A program made the translations under genes and the position numbers. The notes under the pieces were generated by a model. It made no database searches. It was not told the origin of the DNA and saw nothing but the letters and a program-made list of their open reading frames with translations. A stretch of 64,000 nt of DNA from an uncultured Spartobacteria bacterium (lineage in GTDB: Bacteria; Verrucomicrobiota; Verrucomicrobiia; Chthoniobacterales; Chthoniobacteraceae): contig CAIRYQ010000030.1 of NCBI GenBank assembly GCA_903882875.1, positions 1-64,000 on the forward strand, read 5' to 3'. Positions 42,147 to 51,800 of the stretch are shown here, piece by piece; the stretch's first letter is position 1; every line of letters begins with the position of its first letter.

Positions 42147-44450
42147 ATGAGAATCCTGATTGTTGACGACGAGGCGGACGTTTTGCAGTCCATCATGGCC
42201 ATTGTGAGGGCGGTGCCAGGGCACGAGGTGCGCGTCGCCGCGAATGCGCAGAAGGCGATGGATCACGCGGCGGCTTTCGGCGGTGTGGACATCCTGATCA
42301 CCGACGTGGTGATGGAGCCGACAAACGGCTTCACGCTGCGCGCCACGCTCCAGGAAGCGTATCCGGCGATGCGGACCATTTTCGTGAGCGGCTACGATCT
42401 GAGCGACTACGCCGAGCAGATCGGCGAGGCTGCCGTGGTGCCGAAGCCCGTGGATGCAATGGCGCTCATCACCGAGATCGGCCGGGCGCTCGGACATGAT
42501 GCCGCCCCTGCGGCCACAGCGGCTGTGCCGGAAAAGGCGCGCGTCGCGGGAAAGACGACCGCCATCACCGTGCCTGCCACGGTGGTAAGCGCACCAGCGG
42601 CTGCGCCCGTGCCGGTCGCGGTGCCGGTGCAGGCTGTGGCAGTCGCTTCAGTGCCAGCGGTCGTGCAGCAGGCTCCGGTCGTTGAGAGCGGCGTGAGAGC
42701 AGTACCGCAGTCGGGCATCGTGGCGCGGCCCGTTGCGTCCGAGGAGGGCGTCGCTGATCCGCTCATCGGCGTGCAGCTCGGCGACTACCGCGTGCAGCAG
42801 GTCATCGGCGAGGGGAAATGGGGGCGCGTCTATCTCGCATTGCAGCTCAGCGTGAACCGGCGCGTCGGACTGAAGGTGCTCGACCCCGCGCGGGCGGAGG
42901 ATGCGGATGTGCGCGCGCAATTTCTCGCGGACGCGCGCGCGAAGGCCGCCGTGCAGCATCCGTTCATCATGTCCGTATTCGAGGCCGACGAAAAAAACGG
43001 GCTCGCATTTTTCACGCAGGAATTCCTCGACGGAGCGAGCCTCGGGGAACTCATCGCGCGAGGGCAGAAGCTCGATGAAAAGGCGGCGCTCCAGGTGCTC
43101 AAAGTCGCCGGCGAGGGCCTCCATTACCTGTGGTCGCACAATCTCTCGCACGCCCCGGTGGACGAGGACAGCTTCCGCCTCGGCAGTGACAAGATCGCGC
43201 GGATGGCGAACATCGCCAGCGCCGATGCGGATCCGGCAGTCACGGTCGAACGTGAGCTGTTGACGGTGGGCACCATCGTCAAACAGCTCACGCAGGAGGA
43301 TTCCATCACCGTCGGCCTGCGGATGCTCCTGAGCCGCATGACCGGCGGCCCGAACCCCGTGACCGGCTGGCCTCCCGTGCTCCAAGCCGTGAAGGCGCTC
43401 GAGCCAAAGGTCATCCCGGTCGAGGCCGCGAAAATGAAGGCGGCGGACGCCGCGGCGATGCGCGCGGTGGAGGCGCATCGCCGGGCCAAGAAGCGCGGCC
43501 TCATCATCAGCATCTGCACGCTGAGCCTGCTCCTGATCCTTCTCGGGTTCGTGATTTGGAAATTCGCGATTTCCAATGCGCGGAAACTCGACATGCAGGT
43601 GGCGATCCCGGCGGGCACCTACAATGTCGGTGACCCGCAAGTCGGCGCGAAGGCGCCGCTCGCGGCGTTCGACATAGACAAGTATGAGGTCACGATCGGC
43701 GAGTACGCGAAATTCATCGCATGGTGCGAACAGAACGAGACGCGGCAGCACGAGTTCGATCACCCGCGTGGAGATCGGAAGATCCCGCATGTGAACGCCG
43801 AGGTGCAGACGCTCATCCTGAACGCGACGCAGCGCGGGCGGCGTGTCTTCCCCCATCCGGCCGATCCCTCGCGGAAACTCGGCGAGGATCCCGGCGCGGA
43901 GGTGGATCTGAACTGCCCTATGGTCGGCGTCACTTTCTGGGATGCCTACGCGTACGCGCACTGGCGCGGGAACGACCTGCCGACCGAGGAGGAATGGGAG
44001 GCCGCTGCGCGCGGGACGAAGGGATTCAAGTATCCTTGGGGCGACAAGCTGGAGCTGAAAAATTTCAACTCGAACGCGGGCTACAACGCACTGATGCCCG
44101 GCGCGACGAAGACCGACGACGGCTACAACTACTGGGCGCCCGTGGATGCGTTTTCGGGCGACGTGAGCGAATTCAAGGTCGTCGGCATGGCCGGCAACGT
44201 GTGTGAATGGGTCTATCGCAAGGAAGGCGCGAAGGAACTTCCGCTGCTCAAGGGCGGCTCATTTGCGAGCGACCCGATCCCGATGTGGGGCCGCGTGCCG
44301 AAGATTCCCGCGGAAGACGCTTGGTTCGTCCATCCAGCTTCTGAGAAAAAGCCCGGGCCGACCACCGCCGAGGTGTATTATGTCGGCGACGAGGTGACGC
44401 CATCCTTTCGTTCGCTCTACGTCGGGTTCCGCACCGTCAAACGCAAATAA
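42147..44450 (+). CDS. Fusion: response-regulator receiver, pseudokinase, TM helix, FGE/SUMF1-like domain
   Basis: This 767-residue protein has a receiver domain at 1-115 with phosphoacceptor Asp53 (ILITDVVM) and Lys100. An Ala/Val/Pro-rich linker spans about 118-205. A Ser/Thr kinase-like domain starts at 213 with glycine loop IGEGKWGRVY (220-229) and Lys243, but the catalytic loop is HNLSHAPVDEDSF (331-343), lacking His-Arg-Asp, and no DFG is seen (RMANIA at 352). It is thus a pseudokinase. A TM helix lies at about 451-471. The periplasmic FGE-sulfatase-like domain covers 485-767 (PAGTYNVGD, DIDKYEVTIGEYAKF, LPTEEEWEAAARG, GMAGNVCEWVYR, LLKGGSF). The likely role is signal transfer from phosphorylation to an extracytoplasmic domain. 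Confidence 0.85.
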   Translation: MRILIVDDEADVLQSIMAIVRAVPGHEVRVAANAQKAMDHAAAFGGVDILITDVVMEPTNGFTLRATLQEAYPAMRTIFVSGYDLSDYAEQIGEAAVVPKPVDAMALITEIGRALGHDAAPAATAAVPEKARVAGKTTAITVPATVVSAPAAAPVPVAVPVQAVAVASVPAVVQQAPVVESGVRAVPQSGIVARPVASEEGVADPLIGVQLGDYRVQQVIGEGKWGRVYLALQLSVNRRVGLKVLDPARAEDADVRAQFLADARAKAAVQHPFIMSVFEADEKNGLAFFTQEFLDGASLGELIARGQKLDEKAALQVLKVAGEGLHYLWSHNLSHAPVDEDSFRLGSDKIARMANIASADADPAVTVERELLTVGTIVKQLTQEDSITVGLRMLLSRMTGGPNPVTGWPPVLQAVKALEPKVIPVEAAKMKAADAAAMRAVEAHRRAKKRGLIISICTLSLLLILLGFVIWKFAISNARKLDMQVAIPAGTYNVGDPQVGAKAPLAAFDIDKYEVTIGEYAKFIAWCEQNETRQHEFDHPRGDRKIPHVNAEVQTLILNATQRGRRVFPHPADPSRKLGEDPGAEVDLNCPMVGVTFWDAYAYAHWRGNDLPTEEEWEAAARGTKGFKYPWGDKLELKNFNSNAGYNALMPGATKTDDGYNYWAPVDAFSGDVSEFKVVGMAGNVCEWVYRKEGAKELPLLKGGSFASDPIPMWGRVPKIPAEDAWFVHPASEKKPGPTTAEVYYVGDEVTPSFRSLYVGFRTVKRK

Positions 44451-44454
44451 TTCC

Positions 44455-45321
44455 ATGAAACTCCACGCCATTTTTATTTTTCTCCTCGCCCTGCTTTCCG
44501 CCGCGGATGCGCAGCTCGAGGTCAGCCTGGATCTGAAGCGCACCATGTTCATGCGCGGCGAGCCGATGGAGGCCACCGTCATCATCCGCAATCTCGCGGG
44601 CAAGGACGTGATGCTCACGGACACCGACAACGAGCATTGGTTCGGCTTCGAAATCATGAAGGGCGAGGGCAACCCGATCGGGCCCTACAGCGGCACCTAC
44701 AAGAACGCGCCGCAGGTGCTCCTGAGCGGCGGCACGATGCGCCGCACGGTGGACCTCGTGCGGCTCTACCCGGTGAACGAATACGGCACCTACACCATCC
44801 GCGCGGCGATCTATTTTCAGGAGACGGGGAAATACATCGTCTCCGCACCGGCGAAAATTGACGTCAGCGAGGGGCGCAAACTCTGGTCCCAGACTGTCGG
44901 CGTGCCCGCATCGAAAGAAGGCGCCGGCGACTACCGCGTCGTGTCGCTCCTCACATTTCCGCATCCGAAGCAGATCATGCTCTACGCGCGCGTCGTGGAT
45001 GAAAAGACGGGCACCGTCTTCTGCACCTACCCGCTCGGCCGCTACCTGGCCGGAGCCGATCTGGGGCACGAGTTCGACCGCGAAAACTCGCTCCACGTCC
45101 TGCACATGATCGGGCCGAGCCAGTACTACCTTTCGAAAATCGGAGTGAACGGCGAATGGTACAGCCAGACGATGTGGGAATCCGGGAAAGGCCGGCCCAG
45201 CGTGAAAAAGAAAGAGGACGGCAGGATGGTCATCGTCGGCGCGACGCGCATGTCCGAACGTCCGCCGCCGGGCCCGGAAGTCCCACGCCTCAGCGACCGT
45301 CCCGTCGCGCTGCCGAAGTAG
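44455..45321 (+). CDS. Secreted hypothetical beta-sandwich protein
   Basis: This 288-residue protein has a signal peptide (MKLHAIFIFLLALLSAADA). The mature region starts with a bacterial Ig-like or CARDB-like stretch (LEVSLDLKRTMFMRGEPMEATVIIRN) and includes FGFEIMKGEGNPIGPYSGTYK and AKIDVSEGRKLWSQTVGVP. The second half is a separate beta domain ending in a Pro/Arg-rich tail. It starts 4 bp after the receiver/pseudokinase gene, so it is the third gene of that operon. No named family recognised. Confidence 0.6.
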   Translation: MKLHAIFIFLLALLSAADAQLEVSLDLKRTMFMRGEPMEATVIIRNLAGKDVMLTDTDNEHWFGFEIMKGEGNPIGPYSGTYKNAPQVLLSGGTMRRTVDLVRLYPVNEYGTYTIRAAIYFQETGKYIVSAPAKIDVSEGRKLWSQTVGVPASKEGAGDYRVVSLLTFPHPKQIMLYARVVDEKTGTVFCTYPLGRYLAGADLGHEFDRENSLHVLHMIGPSQYYLSKIGVNGEWYSQTMWESGKGRPSVKKKEDGRMVIVGATRMSERPPPGPEVPRLSDRPVALPK

Positions 45322-45333
45322 TTTGACGCGGCG

Positions 45334-45705
45334 CTACTCCACCGCCGCGTGCGCGCGGAGATCCTCCAGCGAAACCCACTCGAGCGCGGAAATGTGCGTG
45401 GACTCCATGACGACCTGCGGCGCGCGGCCGGCCTCAAGCGCATCTTTCCATCGCGTGACGCAGAGGCACCAGCGGTCGCCGTCGCACAGCCCCGGAAAAT
45501 CGTATTCCGGCACCGGCGTGCTGAGATCATTTCCCTGCGCCTGACTGAACGCCAGGAATTCGTCTGTCGCCACGATGCACACCGTGTGCATGCCACGATC
45601 GGTCGTCCCCGTGCGGCAGTAACCGTCGCGGAAAAAGCCCGTCATGGGATTGGTGCAGCAGCATTCCAGCGGAGTGCCGAGGACATTGGTCGGGGAAGCT
45701 TTCAT
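45334..45705 (-). CDS. DUF2237 family protein
   Basis: This 123-residue protein has TNVLGTPLECCCTNPMTGFFRDGYCRTGTTDRGMH, then VCIVATDEFLAFSQAQGNDLSTP and FPGLCDGDRWCLCVTRWKDAL, all typical of DUF2237. Its many conserved Cys and the WCLC motif suggest metal or redox chemistry, but the role is not established. It is convergent with the preceding secreted-protein gene. Confidence 0.88.
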   Translation of the reverse strand: MKASPTNVLGTPLECCCTNPMTGFFRDGYCRTGTTDRGMHTVCIVATDEFLAFSQAQGNDLSTPVPEYDFPGLCDGDRWCLCVTRWKDALEAGRAPQVVMESTHISALEWVSLEDLRAHAAVE

Positions 45706-45745
45706 CGTGGATTTGGCGGAAGTCGGAGTGTGCAGCGAGAGCGGG

Positions 45746-46279
45746 TCATTCGCAGAATTCCGACATGTCGTACAGCTTCGGATCGCGGGTGATTCGCCTT
45801 GCGCGCCGTGCCCTCACCTTCTTCGTGTCGCCGCCCGCAGTGGCTTCGTCCGCGGAATCCATCGCGTCGAAGACGTCGCCGTATTCGGCTTCGAGCTTGT
45901 CGGGATCCTCGCCTTTTTCGAGGCGCGCGATCACCTCGTCCATTTGCGCCGGGAGCTTCTGGCCGGAGAGTTCGCCCATGCGGCGCATCATCTTCGCGAG
46001 AGCACGCGGATCGGGGTTGTCGCTCTCCGCGACGTGTCCAAATTCCCGCTCCATCTCGCCCATTGCCGCCTCCATTTTCGCATCGTCAAAATCATCCGCG
46101 CCCGGCGCCCCCGCCTTTTCCTTCGCACGCCCCGTGATCGCAAATCCGCTGATCATTTTTTCCAGCGTCCACTTCGCATTGTCCGGGCAACGCGGCACGG
46201 CGTCAGCGAAGCGCAGGCTGCGCGCGAGGAAGGAATAGATGCGGCGGTTGCTCGGGCAGAAAAATTCGTAGATGGGCAT
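45746..46279 (-). CDS. FmdB-like zinc-ribbon protein
   Basis: The ATG at 46279 opens MPIYEFFCPSNRRIYSF, the FmdB start, giving 177 residues. FmdB domains have two CxxC pairs; here one Cys is present in FFCPSN and another in RCPDN, so the ribbon is degenerate. A long acidic helical tail follows (KMEAAMGEMEREFGH). FmdB proteins are small regulators of unknown mechanism. The extra C-terminal length is specific to this subgroup. Confidence 0.65.
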   Translation of the reverse strand: MPIYEFFCPSNRRIYSFLARSLRFADAVPRCPDNAKWTLEKMISGFAITGRAKEKAGAPGADDFDDAKMEAAMGEMEREFGHVAESDNPDPRALAKMMRRMGELSGQKLPAQMDEVIARLEKGEDPDKLEAEYGDVFDAMDSADEATAGGDTKKVRARRARRITRDPKLYDMSEFCE

Positions 46280-46389
46280 GGGTGTGTCGCTCTCGGCGGC
46301 GAGTTTGCGCACACGCGGAGATTTGGCAAAGCGGATTGCGCGGCGCATTTCTCGGGGCGCGACTGTTCGGCCCGTGCAAATCGAATGCC

Positions 46390-47115
46390 TCACCGGGTCG
46401 CGTATGCCTCCCAATCCGGAGGCAGCGGCGCGCGCTCGATCGCATCCGCGATGCGTCCCTCGAACTCGGGATTAAACTGCGTCGTCGTGCCGTACACCAT
46501 GATCGTGTCGCGCGAGCCCTCCGCGCGCAGCGCATGCGCGACGCCGGCGGGAATCACCACGCCCGCGTTGTTCGGCCCGCGCTGGTCGTCGCCCTCGATG
46601 ATGAAGCGCATCACCTTGCGCGGCATTCCCGCGCGCTCGTCCACGAGAATCATCTCCACGTTTCCCGCGACGAAAAACATCGCATCCCACTGCTCGCGGT
46701 CATACGGGCGCAGTGCGAAATTTTTAACATCCTCGACAAAGAGCCTGCGGAACCACGCCTCGGGCGTCGTGCCCTCGGGGATGTGCGGCGGGTGAATGTG
46801 GAAGCCCTTGCCCGTGCCCGCGAACATGCACGCCGTCGCCCATTGCCGCGGCCACATGCCGATCGCGTGCAGCGGCCCGTCACCCTGCCGCGCGAATTCG
46901 CCGAAAAATCCGCGGTGCCGCTGCGGGAAGATACGCCGTGAAAAAAGCTCCACGCCGGGAATCCACGCGGCATCCAGTTCCGCGCGCTTCGCGATCGCCT
47001 CGCCCGCCTCGATGCCCGTCGTGCCGAGGCGCTCCGAGGGCGATTTCTGGGAGTAGTCGCGCTGCCCGAGGCGTGCGGCGGCGGCGGGGTTCAGTCCTTT
47101 CCAAAGTGGATTCAT
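46390..47115 (-). CDS. RmlC-like cupin, dTDP-4-dehydrorhamnose 3,5-epimerase-related protein
   Basis: This 241-residue protein has a cupin-like body: RGFFGEFARQGDG, KGFHIHPPHIPEG, VEDVKNFALRPYDREQW, and NAGVVIPAGVAHALRAEG near the end. The last is the usual His-containing strand of an RmlC-type barrel, but no other rml gene is near. The family may act on nucleotide sugars or may be non-enzymatic. The start at 47115 is tight against the NnrD gene's end. Function uncertain. Confidence 0.6.
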   Translation of the reverse strand: MNPLWKGLNPAAAARLGQRDYSQKSPSERLGTTGIEAGEAIAKRAELDAAWIPGVELFSRRIFPQRHRGFFGEFARQGDGPLHAIGMWPRQWATACMFAGTGKGFHIHPPHIPEGTTPEAWFRRLFVEDVKNFALRPYDREQWDAMFFVAGNVEMILVDERAGMPRKVMRFIIEGDDQRGPNNAGVVIPAGVAHALRAEGSRDTIMVYGTTTQFNPEFEGRIADAIERAPLPPDWEAYATR

Positions 47116-47166
47116 GGGACGCGGACGCTAACGCACACGCGCGCCGCGAGTCTAGCGCAGCGCGGA

Positions 47167-48729
47167 TCAAAAACATCCCGCGCGCAAACCGCGGAAAGCC
47201 GCTCCGAGAAAATCCAGCATCCGCGACGGCGTCAGCGATTCCTCGCTCTCGCCGCCATGCGAAATCGCGATCTCACTCGCGCGCCCGCACAGCCACGCAC
47301 CGAACCGCGCGGCGTCGAACGGCCGCACCCGCTGGCCGATGAGCGCGGCGATGACGCCTGTGAGCGCATCGCCCATCCCTCCGACTGCCATGCCGGGATT
47401 TCCAGTCGTGTTGAAACTCAGCGGCTCGCCGGATTTGCAGACGAGCGTGCGTGCGCCCTTCAGTAAAAGTGTCGCCGGATATTTTTTCACAAACGCCTCC
47501 GCCGCCTCCCGACGCGTCCGCAATCCGGAGCCGGGCGCGAGCCGTTCCATCTCGCCGGGATGCGGCGTGAGCACGCGCTCGCCTGCGGCCTTGGCGAGCA
47601 CGGAGAGATCGGGCGCGATGGCATTCAGGCCGTCCGCATCAAGCACGATGGGGTGCGAAAAATTTAACACCAGCGCCGCGACATCTGCGGCCGGTTGAGT
47701 ATTCTCGACACATTCATCCCCCAAAAGTTCGCGTAGAATATCACTGCCAACAGGCACTGGCGGCAGCGCGCCGAGACCGGGGCCGATTGCGAGCACATCG
47801 AACTTCTCCGCGAGCAGTTCGTCCGTCGCCGACAGCACGCGCACCATCACCTCGGGCGCAACTTTGATCGCAAGCGCCTCCACAATCTCCGGCGGCGCAA
47901 ACAGCGTGACGAGCCCCGCGCCAGCGCGCACGCACGCCGCCGAGCACAGCACCGCCGCACCGAGGTAGCCCCGCGATCCCGCGATGATTCCGATGCGCCC
48001 GCAGTCGCCCTTGTGCGTGTCGCGCGCGCGCCGCGGCAGGAGCGGCCGCAGGATTTCCGGCGTGACCACGGTCGCGTCCGCACCCGCCTCATCGTGCCGC
48101 GCGCTGAGTTCGCGCAGCGGCAGCACGCTCAGACGACCGACAAAATTGGTCGCGCAGTCCGCGACGAGCCCGCGCTTGGCAAAGCCGATCGTGAGCGTGT
48201 GATCCGCAATGATGCACGCGGGATCCGCAGCGCCCGTGTCGCCATCCAGCCCGGTCGGGATGTCGAGCGCGAAGACGGCCGCATTGCCGCCGCTGCGAAG
48301 ACGGTTGATCGTGCGCGTGATGCCGGCCAGCGGCACGCGCAGCGCACCGCTCGCGCCGATGCCGAGCAGCCCGTCGAGAACCACAAGCGGCGTGCCGGCC
48401 AGCGAATCCAGCTCCGCGATTTCCGCGCTGCGGCACTGCGCCGCCGCCGCAAATTTCGCCCTCGGCAGCGGCCCCCATTCCGTTTCGGGAAACGCCGCGA
48501 CGAGCCGCACGTCCCACCCCCGCGCCGCAAGATGCCTCGCCGCGACGAGCGCATCGCCGCCGTTGTTGCCCTTTCCAAACACCGCGGCGCACACGCCGGG
48601 CTCCGGGAAAAACTGCCGCACTGCGCGCGCGATCTGCGCGCCGGCCTCCTCCATCAGCGCATCGGCGGAGACACCGGCGGCGAATGCCCGCCGCTCGACT
48701 TCCTTCATCTCAGCGCAGGTCAAAATCAT
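47167..48729 (-). CDS. nnr: Bifunctional NAD(P)H-hydrate repair enzyme (epimerase/dehydratase)
   Basis: The ATG at 48729 (MILTCAEMKEVERRAF) gives 520 residues. The N-terminal YjeF-N domain (epimerase) has FGKGNNGGDALVAARHL, ALDIPTGLDGDTG and LTIGFAKRGL. The C-terminal ribokinase-like domain (dehydratase) has HKGDCGRIGIIAGSRGYLGAAVL, LDADGLNAI, LTPHPGEMERL and the catalytic GGMGDALTGVIAAL. It repairs damaged NAD(P)HX. It is divergent from the nuclease-methyltransferase gene. Confidence 0.94.
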   Translation of the reverse strand: MILTCAEMKEVERRAFAAGVSADALMEEAGAQIARAVRQFFPEPGVCAAVFGKGNNGGDALVAARHLAARGWDVRLVAAFPETEWGPLPRAKFAAAAQCRSAEIAELDSLAGTPLVVLDGLLGIGASGALRVPLAGITRTINRLRSGGNAAVFALDIPTGLDGDTGAADPACIIADHTLTIGFAKRGLVADCATNFVGRLSVLPLRELSARHDEAGADATVVTPEILRPLLPRRARDTHKGDCGRIGIIAGSRGYLGAAVLCSAACVRAGAGLVTLFAPPEIVEALAIKVAPEVMVRVLSATDELLAEKFDVLAIGPGLGALPPVPVGSDILRELLGDECVENTQPAADVAALVLNFSHPIVLDADGLNAIAPDLSVLAKAAGERVLTPHPGEMERLAPGSGLRTRREAAEAFVKKYPATLLLKGARTLVCKSGEPLSFNTTGNPGMAVGGMGDALTGVIAALIGQRVRPFDAARFGAWLCGRASEIAISHGGESEESLTPSRMLDFLGAAFRGLRAGCF

Positions 48730-48878
48730 GTGCGGAGAGTGATGCCGCGCCGCTGCATCGGCACGCGAAAAGTGCCTGCGCGAGATTCCATGACGACCGA
48801 AGCCAACAGACGGTTGGGACGAAGCGGCGACCCTGCGGGCTTGCCTTGCCTCCGATCCGCAACGCACAGTCCGCACGC

Positions 48879-51800
48879 ATGACCCCTGTGGAAAGTTACC
48901 TCGCCGACCTGCTCGCAGCGCGCGGCGCGGGCACCGCCGAGACTTCCGGCTATCCGGCGCTCGCGAACCTGCTCAATGAAGTCGGCGGCGCGCTGAAGCC
49001 GAAAATCACCGCGGTCATCCATCCCGCGAACAGCGGCGCGGGGCTACCGGACGGCGGCTTTTTCTCCGCGAAGGAACTGCGTAAGCGACCCGACGAAACC
49101 TCCCTCTTCGAGCTGAAGCCCGAGCGCGGCGTGCTCGAAGTGAAGCCGCCCGATCACGATCTCGGCACGCTCGCGCAGAGCGCGCAGGTGCGGAACTATC
49201 TCGATCACTACGGCCAGATTCTCCTCACGAACTACCGCAGCTTTGCGCTCTGGACGTGGGAGGGCGGCAAGCCCGTCGCGGGCGAAAATTTTCACCTCGC
49301 GGAAAACGAGGGCGCATTCTGGGACATCGCGCGGCACGCGCGCGACCACCGGCTCCTCGGCGAACGCCTGCTGGAATACCTTCGCCGCGTCCTGCTGAAC
49401 CGCGCGCGGCTCGCTTCGCCGCAGGATCTCGCGGCGTATCTCGCCAGCTACGCACGCGAGGCGCGCGCACGCGTCGAGGGCGCGCCCGCCGACACGCTCG
49501 CGCCGGTCGCGGAGGCGCTCGGCACCGCGCTCGGCATCCGGTTCGAGGGGGAAAAGGGCGCGCACTTTTTCCGCTCCACGCTCATCCAGACGCTCTTTTA
49601 CGGCATCTTCTCCGCGTGGGTGCTGTGGAATGAGGGCAACCCGAAACCCGGCGACCGCTTCCGCTGGCGCGAGGCCGCGTACCACCTCGGCCTCCCGGTG
49701 CTGCGCACGCTCTTCCACCAGCTCGCGCATCCGCAGCAGCTCCGCGCGCTCGGGCTGGAGGAGGTGCTCGACTGGACGGAGTCCACGCTCGCCCGCGTCG
49801 AGCGCTCGGCGTTCTTCGCGCGCTTCCGGCTCGGCGAGGCCGTGCAGTATTTTTACGAACCGTTCCTCGCGGAATTCGATCCGGGGCTGCGCAAGCAGTT
49901 CGGCGTCTGGTACACGCCGCCGGAGATCGTGAAATACATGGTCGCCCGCGTGGACCGCGCGCTCGTGGAAAATTTCGGCATCGCCGACGGCCTCGCGAGC
50001 AGCAAGGTCATCGTCCTCGATCCGTGCTGCGGCACGGGCGCGTATCTCGTCGAGACGCTGCGGGTCATTCACGAGCGGATGAAGGAGCAGGTCGGCGAAT
50101 CGCTCGCGGGCGTGTTTGCAAAGGAAGCCGCGCAGAAGCGGCTCTTCGGCTTCGAGCTGCTGCCCGCGCCGTACATCATCGCGCACCTCCAGCTCGATCT
50201 CCTGCTCCAGCGTTTGAACGGCGCGCTCGATCACGCGAAGGGCGAGCGCGCGGGCGTCTTCCTCACGAATGCGCTCACCGGCTGGGTGCCGCCCGAGGAA
50301 CCGAAGACGCTCCTCTTCCCCGAACTCGCCGCCGAGCGCGACGCCGCGGACCGCGTGAAGCGCGACGCCGAGATCCTCGTCATCCTTGGCAATCCGCCGT
50401 ACGACGGCTTCGCGGGCATTTCCGTCGAGGAGGAGCGTTCGTTGAGCGAAGCCTACCGCACCACGAAGGCCGCGCCGAAGCCGCAGAGCCAGGGCCTGAA
50501 CGATCTCTACGTCCGCTTTTTCCGCATGGCCGAGCGCCGCATCGTCGAGGGCGCGCCTCAGACGGACGATCCCGCGATGCGCCCGCCCGCGCCGGGGCGG
50601 CACGGCATCGTCTGCTACATCTCGAATTATTCGTGGCTCGACGGACTCTCGCATCCGGGGATGCGCGAGCGGTTCCTCGATGTCTTCGACCGCGTCACCG
50701 TGGACTGCCTGAACGGCGACAAATACAAGACCGGCAAACGCACGCCCGACGGCCAGCCCGACCCGAGCGTCTTCAGCACGGAGCACAACCGCGAGGGCAT
50801 CCAAGTCGGCACCGCCATCGCGATGCTGGAGCGATGGCCGCGCCCGGAGGAAAATCTCGCGCCACCGCCACCGCTGCCGAAACAGCGCGCGCTCGATCTC
50901 CAGCCAAAGAAAACTGCGACGAAAACGAAGCCGCCGAAGCCGCACGCTGCCGACGTGAAGTTTCACCACTGGTGGGGAAAGGAGAAACGCGCGGAACTGC
51001 TCGGCTCGCTCGACACGAAGACGAGCTACGAAAAACTCAAGCCCGCGCTGCCGCTCGGCCTGCCGTTCGTGCCGCTCGCTGTGCGGCGTGAATTTGCGAA
51101 GTGGCCGCTGCTCGTGGAATTGCTCGGGGAGTTTTTCCCCGGCGTCCAAACGAAACAGGACAACCTGCTCACAGACATTTCGCGTGAACGACTCGAAGCG
51201 CGAATGAAGCTCTATTTCGATCCGAAGATTGGCGACCGAGAACTTGCGGAGCGAGTGCCGAATTCGATGGATGGAACAACGGCGTGCAACGCGAAAGAGA
51301 CGCGGGCTTACCTCGTCCAGCGAGGGTTCCTGCCAAAGTTCATCGTTCGCTACGCATTCCGTCCGTTCGATGTTCGCTGGCTCTACTGGGAACCCGAAAC
51401 CAAACTGCTTGGTCGCAAGGTTCCCGAATACTTTCCTCACGCCAAGGATGCCAACTGGACACTCGTGAGTCAGTCAAAGCCACGTCGCGAATGGTCGCCT
51501 CCCCTGCTCATCCGCCAGCTCGGTTGCCTCGATCTTTTCGACAGAAGCGCGAGCTGCTTTCCCGCTCTGCTTTACCCCAACGACACGACCTCCTCCGTCG
51601 TCCGCGAGACGCCCGATCTTTTCGCCGCCGACGCTGGCGGCGGTTTCGGCGGCGACGGGAAACCCGTGCCCAATCTCACGCCCTTCGCTCGCGACTACCT
51701 CGCGAAGCTCGGCGCGAAGCCCGAGGATCTTTTCTTCCACATCGTCGCGATCCTCCACGCGCCCGCGTATCGCACGGAGAATGCCGGCGCGCTGCGGCAG

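Noticed and set aside
42147-44450. Active Ser/Thr kinase
   Set aside because: The glycine loop and Lys are present, but the catalytic loop and the DFG site are not, so kinase activity is not claimed.
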